Position numbers and translations under genes: made by a program. A stretch of DNA of 64,000 nt, taken from contig NZ_JAEHFJ010000009.1 in the NCBI RefSeq assembly GCF_016406085.1, positions 113,499-177,498 on the forward strand. Reading direction: 5' to 3'. The notes below the pieces were generated by a model that saw only the letters and a list, made by a program, of their open reading frames with translations, did not search any database and was not told the origin of the DNA. Of this stretch, positions 34,853 through 43,560 are shown piece by piece (position 1 is the stretch's first letter; the number at the start of each line of letters is the position of its first letter). Source of the DNA: Aureibaculum flavum. GTDB taxonomy: Bacteria > Bacteroidota > Bacteroidia > Flavobacteriales > Flavobacteriaceae.

Positions 34853-37189
34853 TTAATTATAATCATTGTATGCCTTTACAAATTCTATATTCGAATTGTT
34901 TTTTATCATAAATTCAAAATAAATAACCTTATTGGACATCCAATGCTCATACTCATTTTCCTCTAAATAATTATCATTAATAATTATATTGAAGGTATTA
35001 TTACTATTATCAAAATCAATAAAAATTTTATCTAATTCATCATCATTTTCTCGTTCAATTCCAAATACGTTTTTATCAAAATCATAATTTTTGGAGAAAT
35101 TGAGTTTATTTGATTTTTTTAAAGTATTAATGTTAATGTCCTTAATAAATCTTTTTAAAGACGCATAGTAATTTTTATAATCACTTGAAAAATTCAAATC
35201 GTATTCGTATTGTTTTTTTAAAGCTAGTACAGCCTTTTCGGCAAAATCGATATGCATTTTTTCATACTTTTTTATAAGTTTAACATTTTCTTCTTCAATT
35301 TTGTTTAAAACAATCTCCACATTATTATTTGGTTGATACCAACCTTGATCGGTAAAATAATCTTCCAACGCTCCATTACCAAATGCAAAGCCTTTTCTAG
35401 CAAAAATTTCATTGCGTAAAAGAGCTAGCTTCCATTTACTCATTGGTTTTAAATACGTTTCTGGTATTAATTTGGTATCAAGTTTTATATGAATAAGTAG
35501 CATGTTTTTATTAGGATTATACCCGTTATCATCTAGATATAATTCTTTATTTGATTTTGATTCAATTAGCACATTTTGTAATGCATTATAATTTATAAGT
35601 TTTTTATTTCCAGTTATGTCTATTCCTTTGCCTATAAAAATTAAATTTTCTAAACCGTTTAATGATTTTAAACTTGAATTATTATGAATATCTAATGCTT
35701 TATTTACCTTCTGTAAATTTTCAAATCCAGTTAAATCTGATAGTGAATCGTTTTTTCTAAGGTATATTTCATCTACACTTTCTAAAGTTTTAAATCCGTT
35801 TAAATTTGATAACATACTGTTTTCATCAACATCCAAATCTTTTATATAACGTAATGAATTGAACCCTTTGATACTTTGTAATTCAGAGTTATGTTTAATA
35901 TTAAAATTGCCTACAGATTCCAAGCTGTTAAATCCATTTATTGATTTTAATTGAGGATTGTCGTTGAAATTTATATCATCTATAGTTTTAAGTTTGTCAA
36001 AGCCAGAAAAAGATACCAGTTTTTCATTTTTTTGTATTAAAATCTTATCTAATTTAATTATACTATTAGGACCTTTAAAACTTTCTAAAGTTTCATTTGT
36101 AAAAAGAAAAAAACCTTTAACATCGGTAAGTTTTTTAAATGAATTCGAAAAATCAATGGACTTAATTTCGCTTCCAATTCCAAATTTATTTATTGATATA
36201 AGGTTCTTAAACCCATTCATTGTAGTTAAATGGTTACAACTTAAACTAAGTGATTCACTTATATTTACAATACTATTAAAACCAGTTACTTCATTTAGGT
36301 GGTTTCTTGAAAGAACAATAGACTTCTTTATAGCAGTAATTTTATTTAAACCTGTAATCTGTTTTAACGCAATATTCTCAAAAATATAAATACTTTTTAT
36401 ACTATCTTTTATATTGTTTACCCCATTAACGTCATATAATAATGGGTTTTTACTTATAATTAAATCTCCTTTTACAGTAATAAGTTTTTCTACTCCATTT
36501 AAATTTGTTAATTCACTGTTTTTTTCAATTTCAAAATCTTCTCCTATGCTCTTTAAAGACTTTAACCCTTTTAAATTTTGAAGCTTTTCATTTTCTTTTA
36601 TAAATAAAAACGCTCCGATAGTTGTTAGTTGTTCTAATCCCTTAAGGTCTTCAATTAAAGGGTTTGTTGTTATTTGAACCTCTTTACCAACATTTTTAAT
36701 CTTTCGCAATCCTTTTAAATTTTTAAGATAAGTATTGCTTCTAACCGATAAATATCCATTCTTTACGGTCTTAATATTATGTAAGCCTTCTAAATTTTGA
36801 AGTGATAAATTTGAACTAATGGAGAGATGGTTTCCTACAGAAGTGATTCTTGATAATTGAGAGATATCTTGTAGTCTTTTGTTCTTGTATACCTGTAACC
36901 CAAGCGGTATGTTTCCAGAAAGATTATTGAGTCCTTCTAGACTGGATAGCATTGGATTTTGAGAAATAGATACGGACCCATTTACCGTTTTTAAGAACTT
37001 AAGTTGTACTAAATTTTCAAGATCTGATTTAAAAACATTAAGATCACCATCTATTTGAGTATATTTTCCTTGTAAAAAAGTATCAAAATCTTTAGTATGT
37101 AAATCACCTTTCCATACTTTAGAAGTTTGTGCATTTAAATTGATTGTAATTACTAAAAGTATGGCTATTTTTATGAGTTTATTTTTCAT
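34853..37189 (-). CDS. L-domain/leucine-rich repeat protein with YARHG domain (778 aa)
   Basis: Exported protein; the start is set at 37189 (MKNKLIKIAILLVITINLNAQ, a clean signal peptide), since the in-frame ATG at 37216 would overlap the previous gene. After KVWKGDLHTKDFDTFLQGKY the protein has roughly twenty imperfect L-domain-like repeats of 23-24 residues (pattern LxxLxGLxxLxxIxxxLxIxxNxxL, about 40-540), forming a solenoid as in receptor L domains. A YARHG domain follows (about 570-645, KLALLRNEIFARKGFAFGNG and YFTDQGWYQ). The last 130 residues are charged and unrecognised. Binding to cell-wall or surface ligands is inferred. Confidence 0.82.
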   Translation of the reverse strand: MKNKLIKIAILLVITINLNAQTSKVWKGDLHTKDFDTFLQGKYTQIDGDLNVFKSDLENLVQLKFLKTVNGSVSISQNPMLSSLEGLNNLSGNIPLGLQVYKNKRLQDISQLSRITSVGNHLSISSNLSLQNLEGLHNIKTVKNGYLSVRSNTYLKNLKGLRKIKNVGKEVQITTNPLIEDLKGLEQLTTIGAFLFIKENEKLQNLKGLKSLKSIGEDFEIEKNSELTNLNGVEKLITVKGDLIISKNPLLYDVNGVNNIKDSIKSIYIFENIALKQITGLNKITAIKKSIVLSRNHLNEVTGFNSIVNISESLSLSCNHLTTMNGFKNLISINKFGIGSEIKSIDFSNSFKKLTDVKGFFLFTNETLESFKGPNSIIKLDKILIQKNEKLVSFSGFDKLKTIDDINFNDNPQLKSINGFNSLESVGNFNIKHNSELQSIKGFNSLRYIKDLDVDENSMLSNLNGFKTLESVDEIYLRKNDSLSDLTGFENLQKVNKALDIHNNSSLKSLNGLENLIFIGKGIDITGNKKLINYNALQNVLIESKSNKELYLDDNGYNPNKNMLLIHIKLDTKLIPETYLKPMSKWKLALLRNEIFARKGFAFGNGALEDYFTDQGWYQPNNNVEIVLNKIEEENVKLIKKYEKMHIDFAEKAVLALKKQYEYDLNFSSDYKNYYASLKRFIKDININTLKKSNKLNFSKNYDFDKNVFGIERENDDELDKIFIDFDNSNNTFNIIINDNYLEENEYEHWMSNKVIYFEFMIKNNSNIEFVKAYNDYN

Positions 37190-37200
37190 TACAAAATGTT

Positions 37201-37692
37201 TTAACAAGAGAAGCACAAATCCTTCAAATTAGGGGTAGAGCAATTTTCGTTTTGTAAGTTCATTAAAGAAGGGTTAAATCCATTATCTTCGGTATTCCAT
37301 TTGTCGTATATGTCTTTAGAAATTTCTTCACCTCTAATACCTTCTTTAACTAATGTTTTCTGGAGTGCACAGTAATTATACAAATCAGGATTTTTAATAA
37401 TTGAAAATTTACCACCTACAAATTGTAAGTTTTCAAGACCTTGTAAGGATATTAGTTTTTCATTATTACTGATGTTTACATCGCCTGTACATTTTTCTAA
37501 ATTTTTCAGTACTTCCAAGTTATTCTCTTCATAGTTGTCGATAGTAATTGCTCCTTCCACTTCAGTATATTTCCCACTATGAAATTCTTCTAAGTTTTCT
37601 GTTATTAAGTCCCCAACCCAAATTTTTTGAGCTTGAGCATTTCCGTAATTAAATAAAATTATTACTATTATAATGAGTTTATAAATTTTCAT
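37201..37692 (-). CDS. Short L-domain-like exported protein (163 aa)
   Basis: Exported protein (signal peptide 1-21, ends GNAQA). The segment KIWVGDLITENLEEFHSGKYTEVEGA closely matches the mature N-terminus of the neighbour at 34853-37189, followed by two or three L-domain repeats (NISNNEKLISLQGLENLQF). It then ends in a loop with YCALQ and a Cys-containing tail ENCSTPNLKDLCFSC. It looks like a short paralogue of the neighbour, with conserved cysteines suggesting disulfides. Eleven bp separate the genes. It is the first gene downstream of promoter copy D, with an unusually long leader. Confidence 0.75.
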   Translation of the reverse strand: MKIYKLIIIVIILFNYGNAQAQKIWVGDLITENLEEFHSGKYTEVEGAITIDNYEENNLEVLKNLEKCTGDVNISNNEKLISLQGLENLQFVGGKFSIIKNPDLYNYCALQKTLVKEGIRGEEISKDIYDKWNTEDNGFNPSLMNLQNENCSTPNLKDLCFSC

Positions 37693-37718
37693 ATTTTGAG
37701 ATATATCGCTTTTATATA

Positions 37719-37817
37719 TTATTTAGTTATTAAAGTAACTTCTGTTTTTTTATCGTTGATAGTATAAATATAAAAGATTAAGTCGCCATGCACAATACGA
37801 TTATTATATGCTTTCAT
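37719..37817 (-). CDS. Candidate 32-aa leader ORF in the promoter D transcript
   Basis: Within the 200-bp leader between the -7 box of promoter D and the L-domain gene, an ATG-started ORF of 32 codons (MKAYNNRIVHGDLIFYIY, ending in TEVTLITK) runs on the same strand and stops 26 bp before the next start. It has balanced coding-like composition, but no homologue is recognised. It could equally be a remnant of a decayed gene, since a second short frame overlaps its start. Confidence 0.25.
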   Translation of the reverse strand: MKAYNNRIVHGDLIFYIYTINDKKTEVTLITK

Positions 37818-37892
37818 TTTACAGGCGTGCTTGAGTTTTATAAATGGCTCGTTTCATATTTGAATAATATACCCTAACTAATTCTATTCTTT

Positions 37893-37963
37893 CAAAAGTA
37901 AAACAGCATGGTTTAATTTTAAGATAGCAATGTATATTTATGGAACCTCAATCAATATTTGTG
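37893..37963 (-). promoter_or_regulatory. Island promoter, copy D (direct-repeat operator plus -7 box)
   Basis: Plus-strand half-sites AATGTATATTTATG (37929) and AATCAATATTTGTG (37950) begin exactly 21 bp apart. CAAAAGTA at 37893-37900 is TACTTTTG on the minus strand, again with exactly 28 bp between. This copy was found by predicting its position from the other five. Unlike the rest it is followed by a 200-bp leader before the next annotated gene (37692). Confidence 0.75.
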
Positions 37964-37969
37964 TTAATT

Positions 37970-39115
37970 TTATTTTTGGTTTTTAAGAAATACTTCAAAA
38001 GTGGTTTGAAAATCTTCGATACTGTTTTTTTCTTCTTTTACAACCGCGTTGTTTTTGTAAACTCTATAGCGTTCTTTGTTATTTATATCTTTATCCCAAT
38101 AAATACCTTTTTCAATAGTTCCTTTTTTATTGGTTGTTAGTTGACCTGTCAAGAAAGGCTCGTCTTGAGTTACTTTAAAGGGATATTTTAAATTTTCTAA
38201 AAACTGATTTAACAATTCAATTGTATTATTTTTTGACACAAAAGTGGAACTGTAAAACATAAAATTACCAATTATAGACATATTGTCATTATAGTTTAAA
38301 CATTGCTTTTCCTTATCCATTGCAAGGCAATACGTTTGTTGGTTTATTTGGAAAAATTTAAGAATACTATTTGGTTTCAGTTTTTTAAGATTATAATTAC
38401 TAAAGTAGTAACTAGCCAAATTTGTATCGTGGGCTATAAGGTTAATTATAGTCTCATTATTGTTTCGTGTTACTTCTACTTTGGATATACTATCAGTAAT
38501 ATATGAAAAAATAAGTTTTTCATTGGCTATTTTTATGTGTAGTCTTTTAATGTCACGCATCGATAATATATCCGTATCTACCGCCAATAATTTACCATTT
38601 GTAAATTTTCTTGAGATGTAAATGTTTTTATATTTTTCTTTAAGTTCACCATTTACTATTTTTCGATTTTTAAAGGTAGTTTTAATGTCTAAAACTTCCT
38701 TATCACTTTCTTGATTGATGTTGTTCTGCAGATCTTGAAAATTCTTAAGTAGATCGTATGAGTATTGTATGGTTTTAATACCGTTTTTATAAAAATCTAC
38801 CAAAGAAGCATCACTATTTTTTGATTTAAAATATCCATTATAGGGTTTGTTTTCTTTATAGATACCACGGTAACTTTTCTGTGGGTTTTCTGCAATAACA
38901 AAAGTGCTATCTACTATTTCTGTTTTTATTTTGGAAGCATCCATAGCTGTTTCCTCATGTTTTGGAGGTGTTCCAGTATGATGCTCATGAGATTTTTCTT
39001 GTGCCAGACAGAAATAGGGTGCAAGCAGTATGTTTAGAAATAAACTAGTTTTTATTATAAAACAGTATGTTTCAGTTGAAAGGTGATTTTTAAAATACTT
39101 CATTTTACTTTTCAT
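37970..39115 (-). CDS. Exported protein of unknown function with MORN-like segment (381 aa)
   Basis: A signal-peptide protein (about 17-39, ends FCLAQ). Its ATG at 39115 overlaps the stop of the preceding gene by 11 bp; the next in-frame ATG at 39103 avoids the overlap and is an equally likely start. A His-rich mature start (EKSHEHHTGTPPKHEE) could bind metal. YRGIYKENKPYNGYFKSKN and DFYKNGIKTIQYSYDL (about 80-120) resemble MORN-type strand pairs seen in toxin_MORN-like repeats of Bacteroidota. The remainder is unrecognised. Last gene of the operon headed at 43347. Confidence 0.65.
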   Translation of the reverse strand: MKSKMKYFKNHLSTETYCFIIKTSLFLNILLAPYFCLAQEKSHEHHTGTPPKHEETAMDASKIKTEIVDSTFVIAENPQKSYRGIYKENKPYNGYFKSKNSDASLVDFYKNGIKTIQYSYDLLKNFQDLQNNINQESDKEVLDIKTTFKNRKIVNGELKEKYKNIYISRKFTNGKLLAVDTDILSMRDIKRLHIKIANEKLIFSYITDSISKVEVTRNNNETIINLIAHDTNLASYYFSNYNLKKLKPNSILKFFQINQQTYCLAMDKEKQCLNYNDNMSIIGNFMFYSSTFVSKNNTIELLNQFLENLKYPFKVTQDEPFLTGQLTTNKKGTIEKGIYWDKDINNKERYRVYKNNAVVKEEKNSIEDFQTTFEVFLKNQK

Positions 39116-40067
39116 TTTTAATAATGCTACCTTTTTTATATTTTAAAATTCCATCGTCATGATCTTTAGAATAAGCTAAGTAACTATACACAAATTGTTT
39201 TTTTTTAATCCATAAAAATTTTTTAAAATTGCAAACGTCATCACCATTAACCGAGCCCCAACCAAAATTTGTGAGGTACATGAAGCTGCCATCTTTAATT
39301 TCTTGAAAAAAGTAATTACTACATTCTTGTCCAGGGAAGTGTCCATTTAGTTGAAGGTCATCATAAGCGGATTTAATGATATATTCTGGATTACCAACAG
39401 TGGTTAAGGTTTCACCTGTTTTTATAGAAATGGAATAATCACTTGTATGTCCGCCTTCAAAAAGTAGAATTTCTTCTGAGGGATAATATGCAATAACACT
39501 ATAATCATTACTTTCTTGATTTATTTTTAAGTATTGACCATTGTCTAATTTTAAAGCATCTAGTATGAGGTATTCATTTAGATCATCTAAAGGTGTCCAA
39601 GTGGCCTTATTTAATAGTAATGATTTAATTTTTGCGTTATCAGTAACCTCATATCGGTCTGATTTATTTTGAATACTTTTAGCATGGTACGCCTTAAATT
39701 CATTTTCAGAAATAGTTTCAATTTCAATAGTAGCCTTATTTAAAGGTTCTAAATATCCATTAAAGACATATACTTCTTTTGAAAAGCCTGTAACACCATT
39801 TGTAGAGACAATAAATGGAAAGTCATCATATTTTACTTTGACCCAGTTTCCTTCTATAATTTCTTTGTTTTCAGTTATTGATAGTTTTACTAAAGTAGTT
39901 GTAACTAATTCTACAATAGTTCCATAAGGTAGTTTACCTACTTTTTCTGAATCTGCATCAGGTTTTACTCTACAAGATAAGCCATTAACTGCGTTTACAA
40001 AGAATTGCTCTTGTGCAAAAGATAAGCTTACAACAAATGTAAAAAGTAAGGTTAATGTAGTTTTCAT
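39105..40067 (-). CDS. Exported SH3b-like protein (320 aa)
   Basis: Start placed at 40067 (MKTTLTLLFTFVVSLSFAQ, a clean signal peptide); the ATG at 40103 lies inside the upstream gene and adds 12 odd residues. The mature protein begins with a bacterial SH3-like domain (about 20-100): FVNAVNGLSCRVKPDADSEK, VGKLPYGTIVEL, then WVKVKYDDFPF. The rest (105-320) is beta-rich and unrecognised. SH3b domains commonly bind peptidoglycan or act as substrate-targeting modules in exported proteins. It shares this architecture with its upstream neighbour at 40087-41316. Confidence 0.8.
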   Translation of the reverse strand: MKTTLTLLFTFVVSLSFAQEQFFVNAVNGLSCRVKPDADSEKVGKLPYGTIVELVTTTLVKLSITENKEIIEGNWVKVKYDDFPFIVSTNGVTGFSKEVYVFNGYLEPLNKATIEIETISENEFKAYHAKSIQNKSDRYEVTDNAKIKSLLLNKATWTPLDDLNEYLILDALKLDNGQYLKINQESNDYSVIAYYPSEEILLFEGGHTSDYSISIKTGETLTTVGNPEYIIKSAYDDLQLNGHFPGQECSNYFFQEIKDGSFMYLTNFGWGSVNGDDVCNFKKFLWIKKKQFVYSYLAYSKDHDDGILKYKKGSIIKNEK

Positions 40068-40086
40068 GTTGTTTTTTATTGTTGGG

Positions 40087-41316
40087 TTAATGTCTATTAT
40101 CACAAAGTATCCAAATGGTAGACTGTGTTTTATTTAAAAACCGAATACTTGGACATCCAAAACTAGCAGATGTGAAACCATAAAGTATTGAAGGTTTGTT
40201 TTTGAAAATTTCACCTGTCCATTGTGTACCCCATTCTGGTTTTTCACCTTTAATACTTAAAGGCACAAGATATGTGCCTTCAGAAGATATAAATAGATCA
40301 TTAAAAATCACTTCACCTGTAGTTGAATTTATGGCCACTAGATAGCGAGAATGGTCAACATCATCATCTTTCAAATTTTGAATGTAATAATCGTAATTGT
40401 TACTAGTGAATTTGTAAGTTTCTTTTGGTAAAGCATAATCAAACCAAGACCTTCTGTCTTTTTCTACGATTTTAATGTCGAATTTTATAGGAAAATCTTC
40501 AACCTCCATAGGTTGCCAAAGTATGGGTTTTATTTTACCTGTTTGAAAGGGGTTTTCTTTACCTATAGACACAAAATTTTCACCTTCAATAGTATATGTT
40601 TTTCCTAAGTTAAACCCGAATTCATATTGAAATTCCGATAAATCATCACCAGTGCCACCTGAATCATAGATGTTTACACAAGCAATCAATGGTAAGTTTT
40701 TAACTTTATACTTAATGATACTATCTAAATTTAAATTGAAAATAAATACTGTATCTAATTCTGAAATTTTTAATTTTTTTAAGAATTTTAATCTTTGTTT
40801 TTTATCAAATGGAATGGTATCCTTACCGATGTCTTTTTGATATAAAATAGTTGGAGTTTCATCATCATAACTGTAATCTTGATAGCTTTCTGACATATTA
40901 ATAAAACTCTGTCGAGCTCTATTGTTATCTACAAAATAAGGACTAGCGTAATAAATTTTTAACTCTGATTGGGTAAGATGTGAAGATAAAAATGTACTGA
41001 ATACATAAACTGTATCTAATTCTTTTGCAACACCTAACCATTCACCCTGTATCGTTTTATTACCATCGGTTATTTGATCAAAAACATTGGATTTGTGTAC
41101 TACCTTGAGTTGTTTGTTTAACAGAAACTTTCCTAAAATTGCTCCATTTGGCGTGTCTCTATAGTTTAAACCAGATTTGGCACTTACGTAATATTCAGTA
41201 TTTACATTGATAACAGTTGTATCTGTTTGTTGATACATAATGACGTTTGAAGTCATAGCATTAGCATATAGTGATAAAGCGATAAATATAATTGTGAGTT
41301 GAATTGATGTTTTCAT
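40087..41316 (-). CDS. Exported SH3b-like protein (409 aa)
   Basis: Exported protein (signal peptide about 1-20, ends LYANA) with an SH3b-like domain at about 40-115: YYVSAKSGLNYRDTPNGAIL, GKFLLNKQLKVV, then EWLGV. The sequence pattern AxxGLxxRxxP matches the neighbour at 39105. The remaining 290 residues are beta-rich with no catalytic motif; a C-terminal segment FGCPSIRFLNK contains a lone Cys. It lies 9 bp after the gene at 41326 and 19 bp before the downstream SH3b gene. Confidence 0.78.
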   Translation of the reverse strand: MKTSIQLTIIFIALSLYANAMTSNVIMYQQTDTTVINVNTEYYVSAKSGLNYRDTPNGAILGKFLLNKQLKVVHKSNVFDQITDGNKTIQGEWLGVAKELDTVYVFSTFLSSHLTQSELKIYYASPYFVDNNRARQSFINMSESYQDYSYDDETPTILYQKDIGKDTIPFDKKQRLKFLKKLKISELDTVFIFNLNLDSIIKYKVKNLPLIACVNIYDSGGTGDDLSEFQYEFGFNLGKTYTIEGENFVSIGKENPFQTGKIKPILWQPMEVEDFPIKFDIKIVEKDRRSWFDYALPKETYKFTSNNYDYYIQNLKDDDVDHSRYLVAINSTTGEVIFNDLFISSEGTYLVPLSIKGEKPEWGTQWTGEIFKNKPSILYGFTSASFGCPSIRFLNKTQSTIWILCDNRH

Positions 41317-41325
41317 ATTTTGTTT

Positions 41326-41862
41326 TTATCCTGGATCTTCACTGCTATATTTCATCTTAACAATGAGGTTATTCGCATTATAGAATAACTCGATATAATC
41401 AGATTCGCCACCGCCTAGTATAGTAACTGAATTTTCTTCTTGATTTTCATAATTGGCATTTACAAACCGATTCCATTCTTTAACTAGTTTTTTTAGACTA
41501 AAACTGAAATCATAATTTTTTGGCTCTTGTTTATCGCATCCCCATCCATCCCCGTCAGTATGTACCTTAAGTGTTAGTACCTTATCTATTTGGTTATTTT
41601 TTAACTTTGTAAGTTGCCCATCTGTAGAACCCGTACATCTGTTGTCTTCGTGATAAATTAATATCCATCCATCTGCAAAAAAAGAAGCTAAAGGTTTACC
41701 ATTTTTAAGCTCTGTAATAAATTTCTCCGTTATTGATGTGCCTTGAGGTTTGTGCTTTTTTTCAGTGCTATCCGTCCCTTTAAATGAAACCATAACCATC
41801 AGAAGGCTAATTAACGCAAGTAGAGATAATTTATGCTTTAGTTTGAATAGATTTTTATTCAT
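41326..41862 (-). CDS. Exported protein of unknown function (178 aa)
   Basis: N-terminal signal or anchor helix (about 12-27, LLALISLLMVMVSF). The mature region contains SFFADGWILIYHEDNRCTGSTDGQL and KVHTDGDGWGCDKQEP, with two cysteines able to pair, and a final strand region EENSVTILGGGESDYIELF. No family recognised. It begins 3 bp after the gene at 41866, so the two are translationally coupled. Confidence 0.65.
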   Translation of the reverse strand: MNKNLFKLKHKLSLLALISLLMVMVSFKGTDSTEKKHKPQGTSITEKFITELKNGKPLASFFADGWILIYHEDNRCTGSTDGQLTKLKNNQIDKVLTLKVHTDGDGWGCDKQEPKNYDFSFSLKKLVKEWNRFVNANYENQEENSVTILGGGESDYIELFYNANNLIVKMKYSSEDPG

Positions 41863-41865
41863 GAT

Positions 41866-42498
41866 TTATTTATTACAATTATCTCCATAAACTTCTTTCC
41901 AGTACCCAGTATTTTCTTTAATTTCATTTTTTAATAGCGTTCTAACTTCTTTTTCTAATGTTTCTTTCTGTTTACCAAAAACGAATTTACTAGAATACAT
42001 TTCTTCTACTTTAGACACATAATCATTTAATAGTTTCTGATCATTAGCACTATTTGTTACTGTATCTAGAAATTGCATTCCTTTGTGTTCAGCATAGGCG
42101 TCTACATAGTCTTTCACATAAATAATTGAACTTCTTAGCGTCACTTTTCCATTATTGGCAACTTTATAGGTTTGTTTTCTAAATCCATAAGGATAAATGT
42201 TTTTATTCATTCTATCTCCGCTTGCCCAATAGGTATAAAAAAAAATAGTATTCTCTTTAATTTGATAAGTTCCTAATTCAATATTTTCACTACTGCAATC
42301 TCCATCAAAATGGGAGTGGGTATGCGTTATTATTTTCTTATTACTTTTGTAAATTTCTATAAAATCAGCTTGTAATGTATCATTAACGACTGTTTGCACA
42401 AATTTAAAATGATGACCATTGATCAGCACTTTTTCCTCTTGTGCAGCAGCATAGGTACAAAACAGAACAAGAAATAATACGTAATAGGCTTTTTTCAT
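41866..42498 (-). CDS. Exported protein of unknown function (210 aa)
   Basis: Signal peptide 1-19 (ends TYAAA). Beta-rich N-terminal half with a striking HTHSHFDGDCSSENIELGTY segment (about 57-76) and FFYTYWASGDR after it; the His/Asp clustering could bind metal but matches no known site. The C-terminal half is helical and lysine-rich. No family recognised. It is 117 bp downstream of the gene at 42616, in the same direction. Confidence 0.62.
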   Translation of the reverse strand: MKKAYYVLFLVLFCTYAAAQEEKVLINGHHFKFVQTVVNDTLQADFIEIYKSNKKIITHTHSHFDGDCSSENIELGTYQIKENTIFFYTYWASGDRMNKNIYPYGFRKQTYKVANNGKVTLRSSIIYVKDYVDAYAEHKGMQFLDTVTNSANDQKLLNDYVSKVEEMYSSKFVFGKQKETLEKEVRTLLKNEIKENTGYWKEVYGDNCNK

Positions 42499-42615
42499 AA
42501 GTGTTTAACGCGTTTAGTCAATTTTAAATTGCTTATTGTTATTGATTCGATGCATCTGTTTTTTATTTTTTTAAGAGATACGTATTGTCATGCTACGGAA
42601 AATTTAATGGATTAC

Positions 42616-43347
42616 TTATTCAATTTTCTGAAATCCATTATCTGTTAATTTCAACTGTATCACGGTTTTCATATTCGCGTAAAATCCAGTATCATCAAGG
42701 TAAGCGTAACTATTATAGGATAATATTTTTTTTTCAGAATCATATGTTAACGCTATGGTTTGTGACCTATTTGCTCCAATATATAACTCAGATTTGGTAT
42801 TGAAAAGAGAATCGCTTTTGTGCAACGTATCCTCTTTTATTTCATAAACTCTAGCAGTACTATAATGTGTTCCGCCGCAACAGGTGCCATTACCAAAAAT
42901 AAGGTAATATGATTTTTTCTTAATTTTTATCAATTGCAAACCCGTAATAAACACTTCTTCATATCCTTCTGGCTGTTCATCTAGGTCAATAAATTTTATC
43001 GAGCCTGAACTTGTTTTAAACTGAGCGTAGGTTTCTGTTCCATGACAGCAACCAAAATCTCTTTCGCTCCAAGAATATGTTTTCATTAAACCATCAGAAG
43101 AACGTCCAATACTTACGTGTTTTGATAAACTATCATATGGGTTTGAAAAACTAGTAGTATCTTTTAGGTGATCAATAAATCTTTTTTTAATGAATGAATA
43201 CATGTAATTGGCCAAGTACATATCTGCTTCATGATATAATTTAAATGAAGAAGATAGTAATTCATCAGAATAATTTTCTTCTACTTGACTAAAAGTATAA
43301 CTGTTACAAATAAGGAGTAGATAAGCGATATATAAAACTTTGTGCAT
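42616..43347 (-). CDS. Exported protein of unknown function (243 aa)
   Basis: Signal peptide 1-20 (ends SYTFSQ). The mature protein has a helical opening (about 25-60) and a beta-rich remainder with SWSERDFGCCHGTETYAQF and FGNGTCCGGTHYSTARVYEI. These two Cys-Cys pairs in matching contexts are unusual and suggest structural disulfides or metal binding. No family recognised. It is the first gene after promoter copy E (47 bp downstream of the -7 box) and heads the operon that runs to 37970. Confidence 0.65.
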   Translation of the reverse strand: MHKVLYIAYLLLICNSYTFSQVEENYSDELLSSSFKLYHEADMYLANYMYSFIKKRFIDHLKDTTSFSNPYDSLSKHVSIGRSSDGLMKTYSWSERDFGCCHGTETYAQFKTSSGSIKFIDLDEQPEGYEEVFITGLQLIKIKKKSYYLIFGNGTCCGGTHYSTARVYEIKEDTLHKSDSLFNTKSELYIGANRSQTIALTYDSEKKILSYNSYAYLDDTGFYANMKTVIQLKLTDNGFQKIE

Positions 43348-43394
43348 TTGATGTTATTTTAAGAGCTAATAAGAGTTAGCTCTGTTATATAGAT

Positions 43395-43465
43395 CAAATA
43401 TATATAGCGATGCTTAAAGTTAAACGGGCTAATGTTGATTCGATAGTTTTCAATACATATTTGAA
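43395..43465 (-). promoter_or_regulatory. Island promoter, copy E (direct-repeat operator plus -7 box)
   Basis: Plus-strand half-sites AATGTTGATTCGAT (43431) and AATACATATTTGAA (43452) begin exactly 21 bp apart. CAAATATA at 43395-43402 is TATATTTG on the minus strand, a perfect -7 box, with exactly 28 bp between. The gene at 43347 starts 47 bp downstream. Confidence 0.8.
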
Positions 43466-43560
43466 ACTTTTAATTACATCTGTGAAGTGATGTTTTAAAG
43501 ATGAAAAATGGTGAGTAATATAAAACGATGAAGTCCAAAATTAAGGCAAAAAACTTGATG

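Noticed and set aside
35958..36389. A 143-codon plus-strand open frame antisense to the L-domain gene
   Set aside because: It mirrors the repetitive coding strand, lacks a plausible start context and has the composition of an antisense shadow.
32035..37189. Tandem repeats resembling a CRISPR array or intergenic satellite
   Set aside because: The repeats are in coding sequence and periodic at the protein level (DKNYY and L-domain repeats), without conserved nucleotide repeats and spacers.
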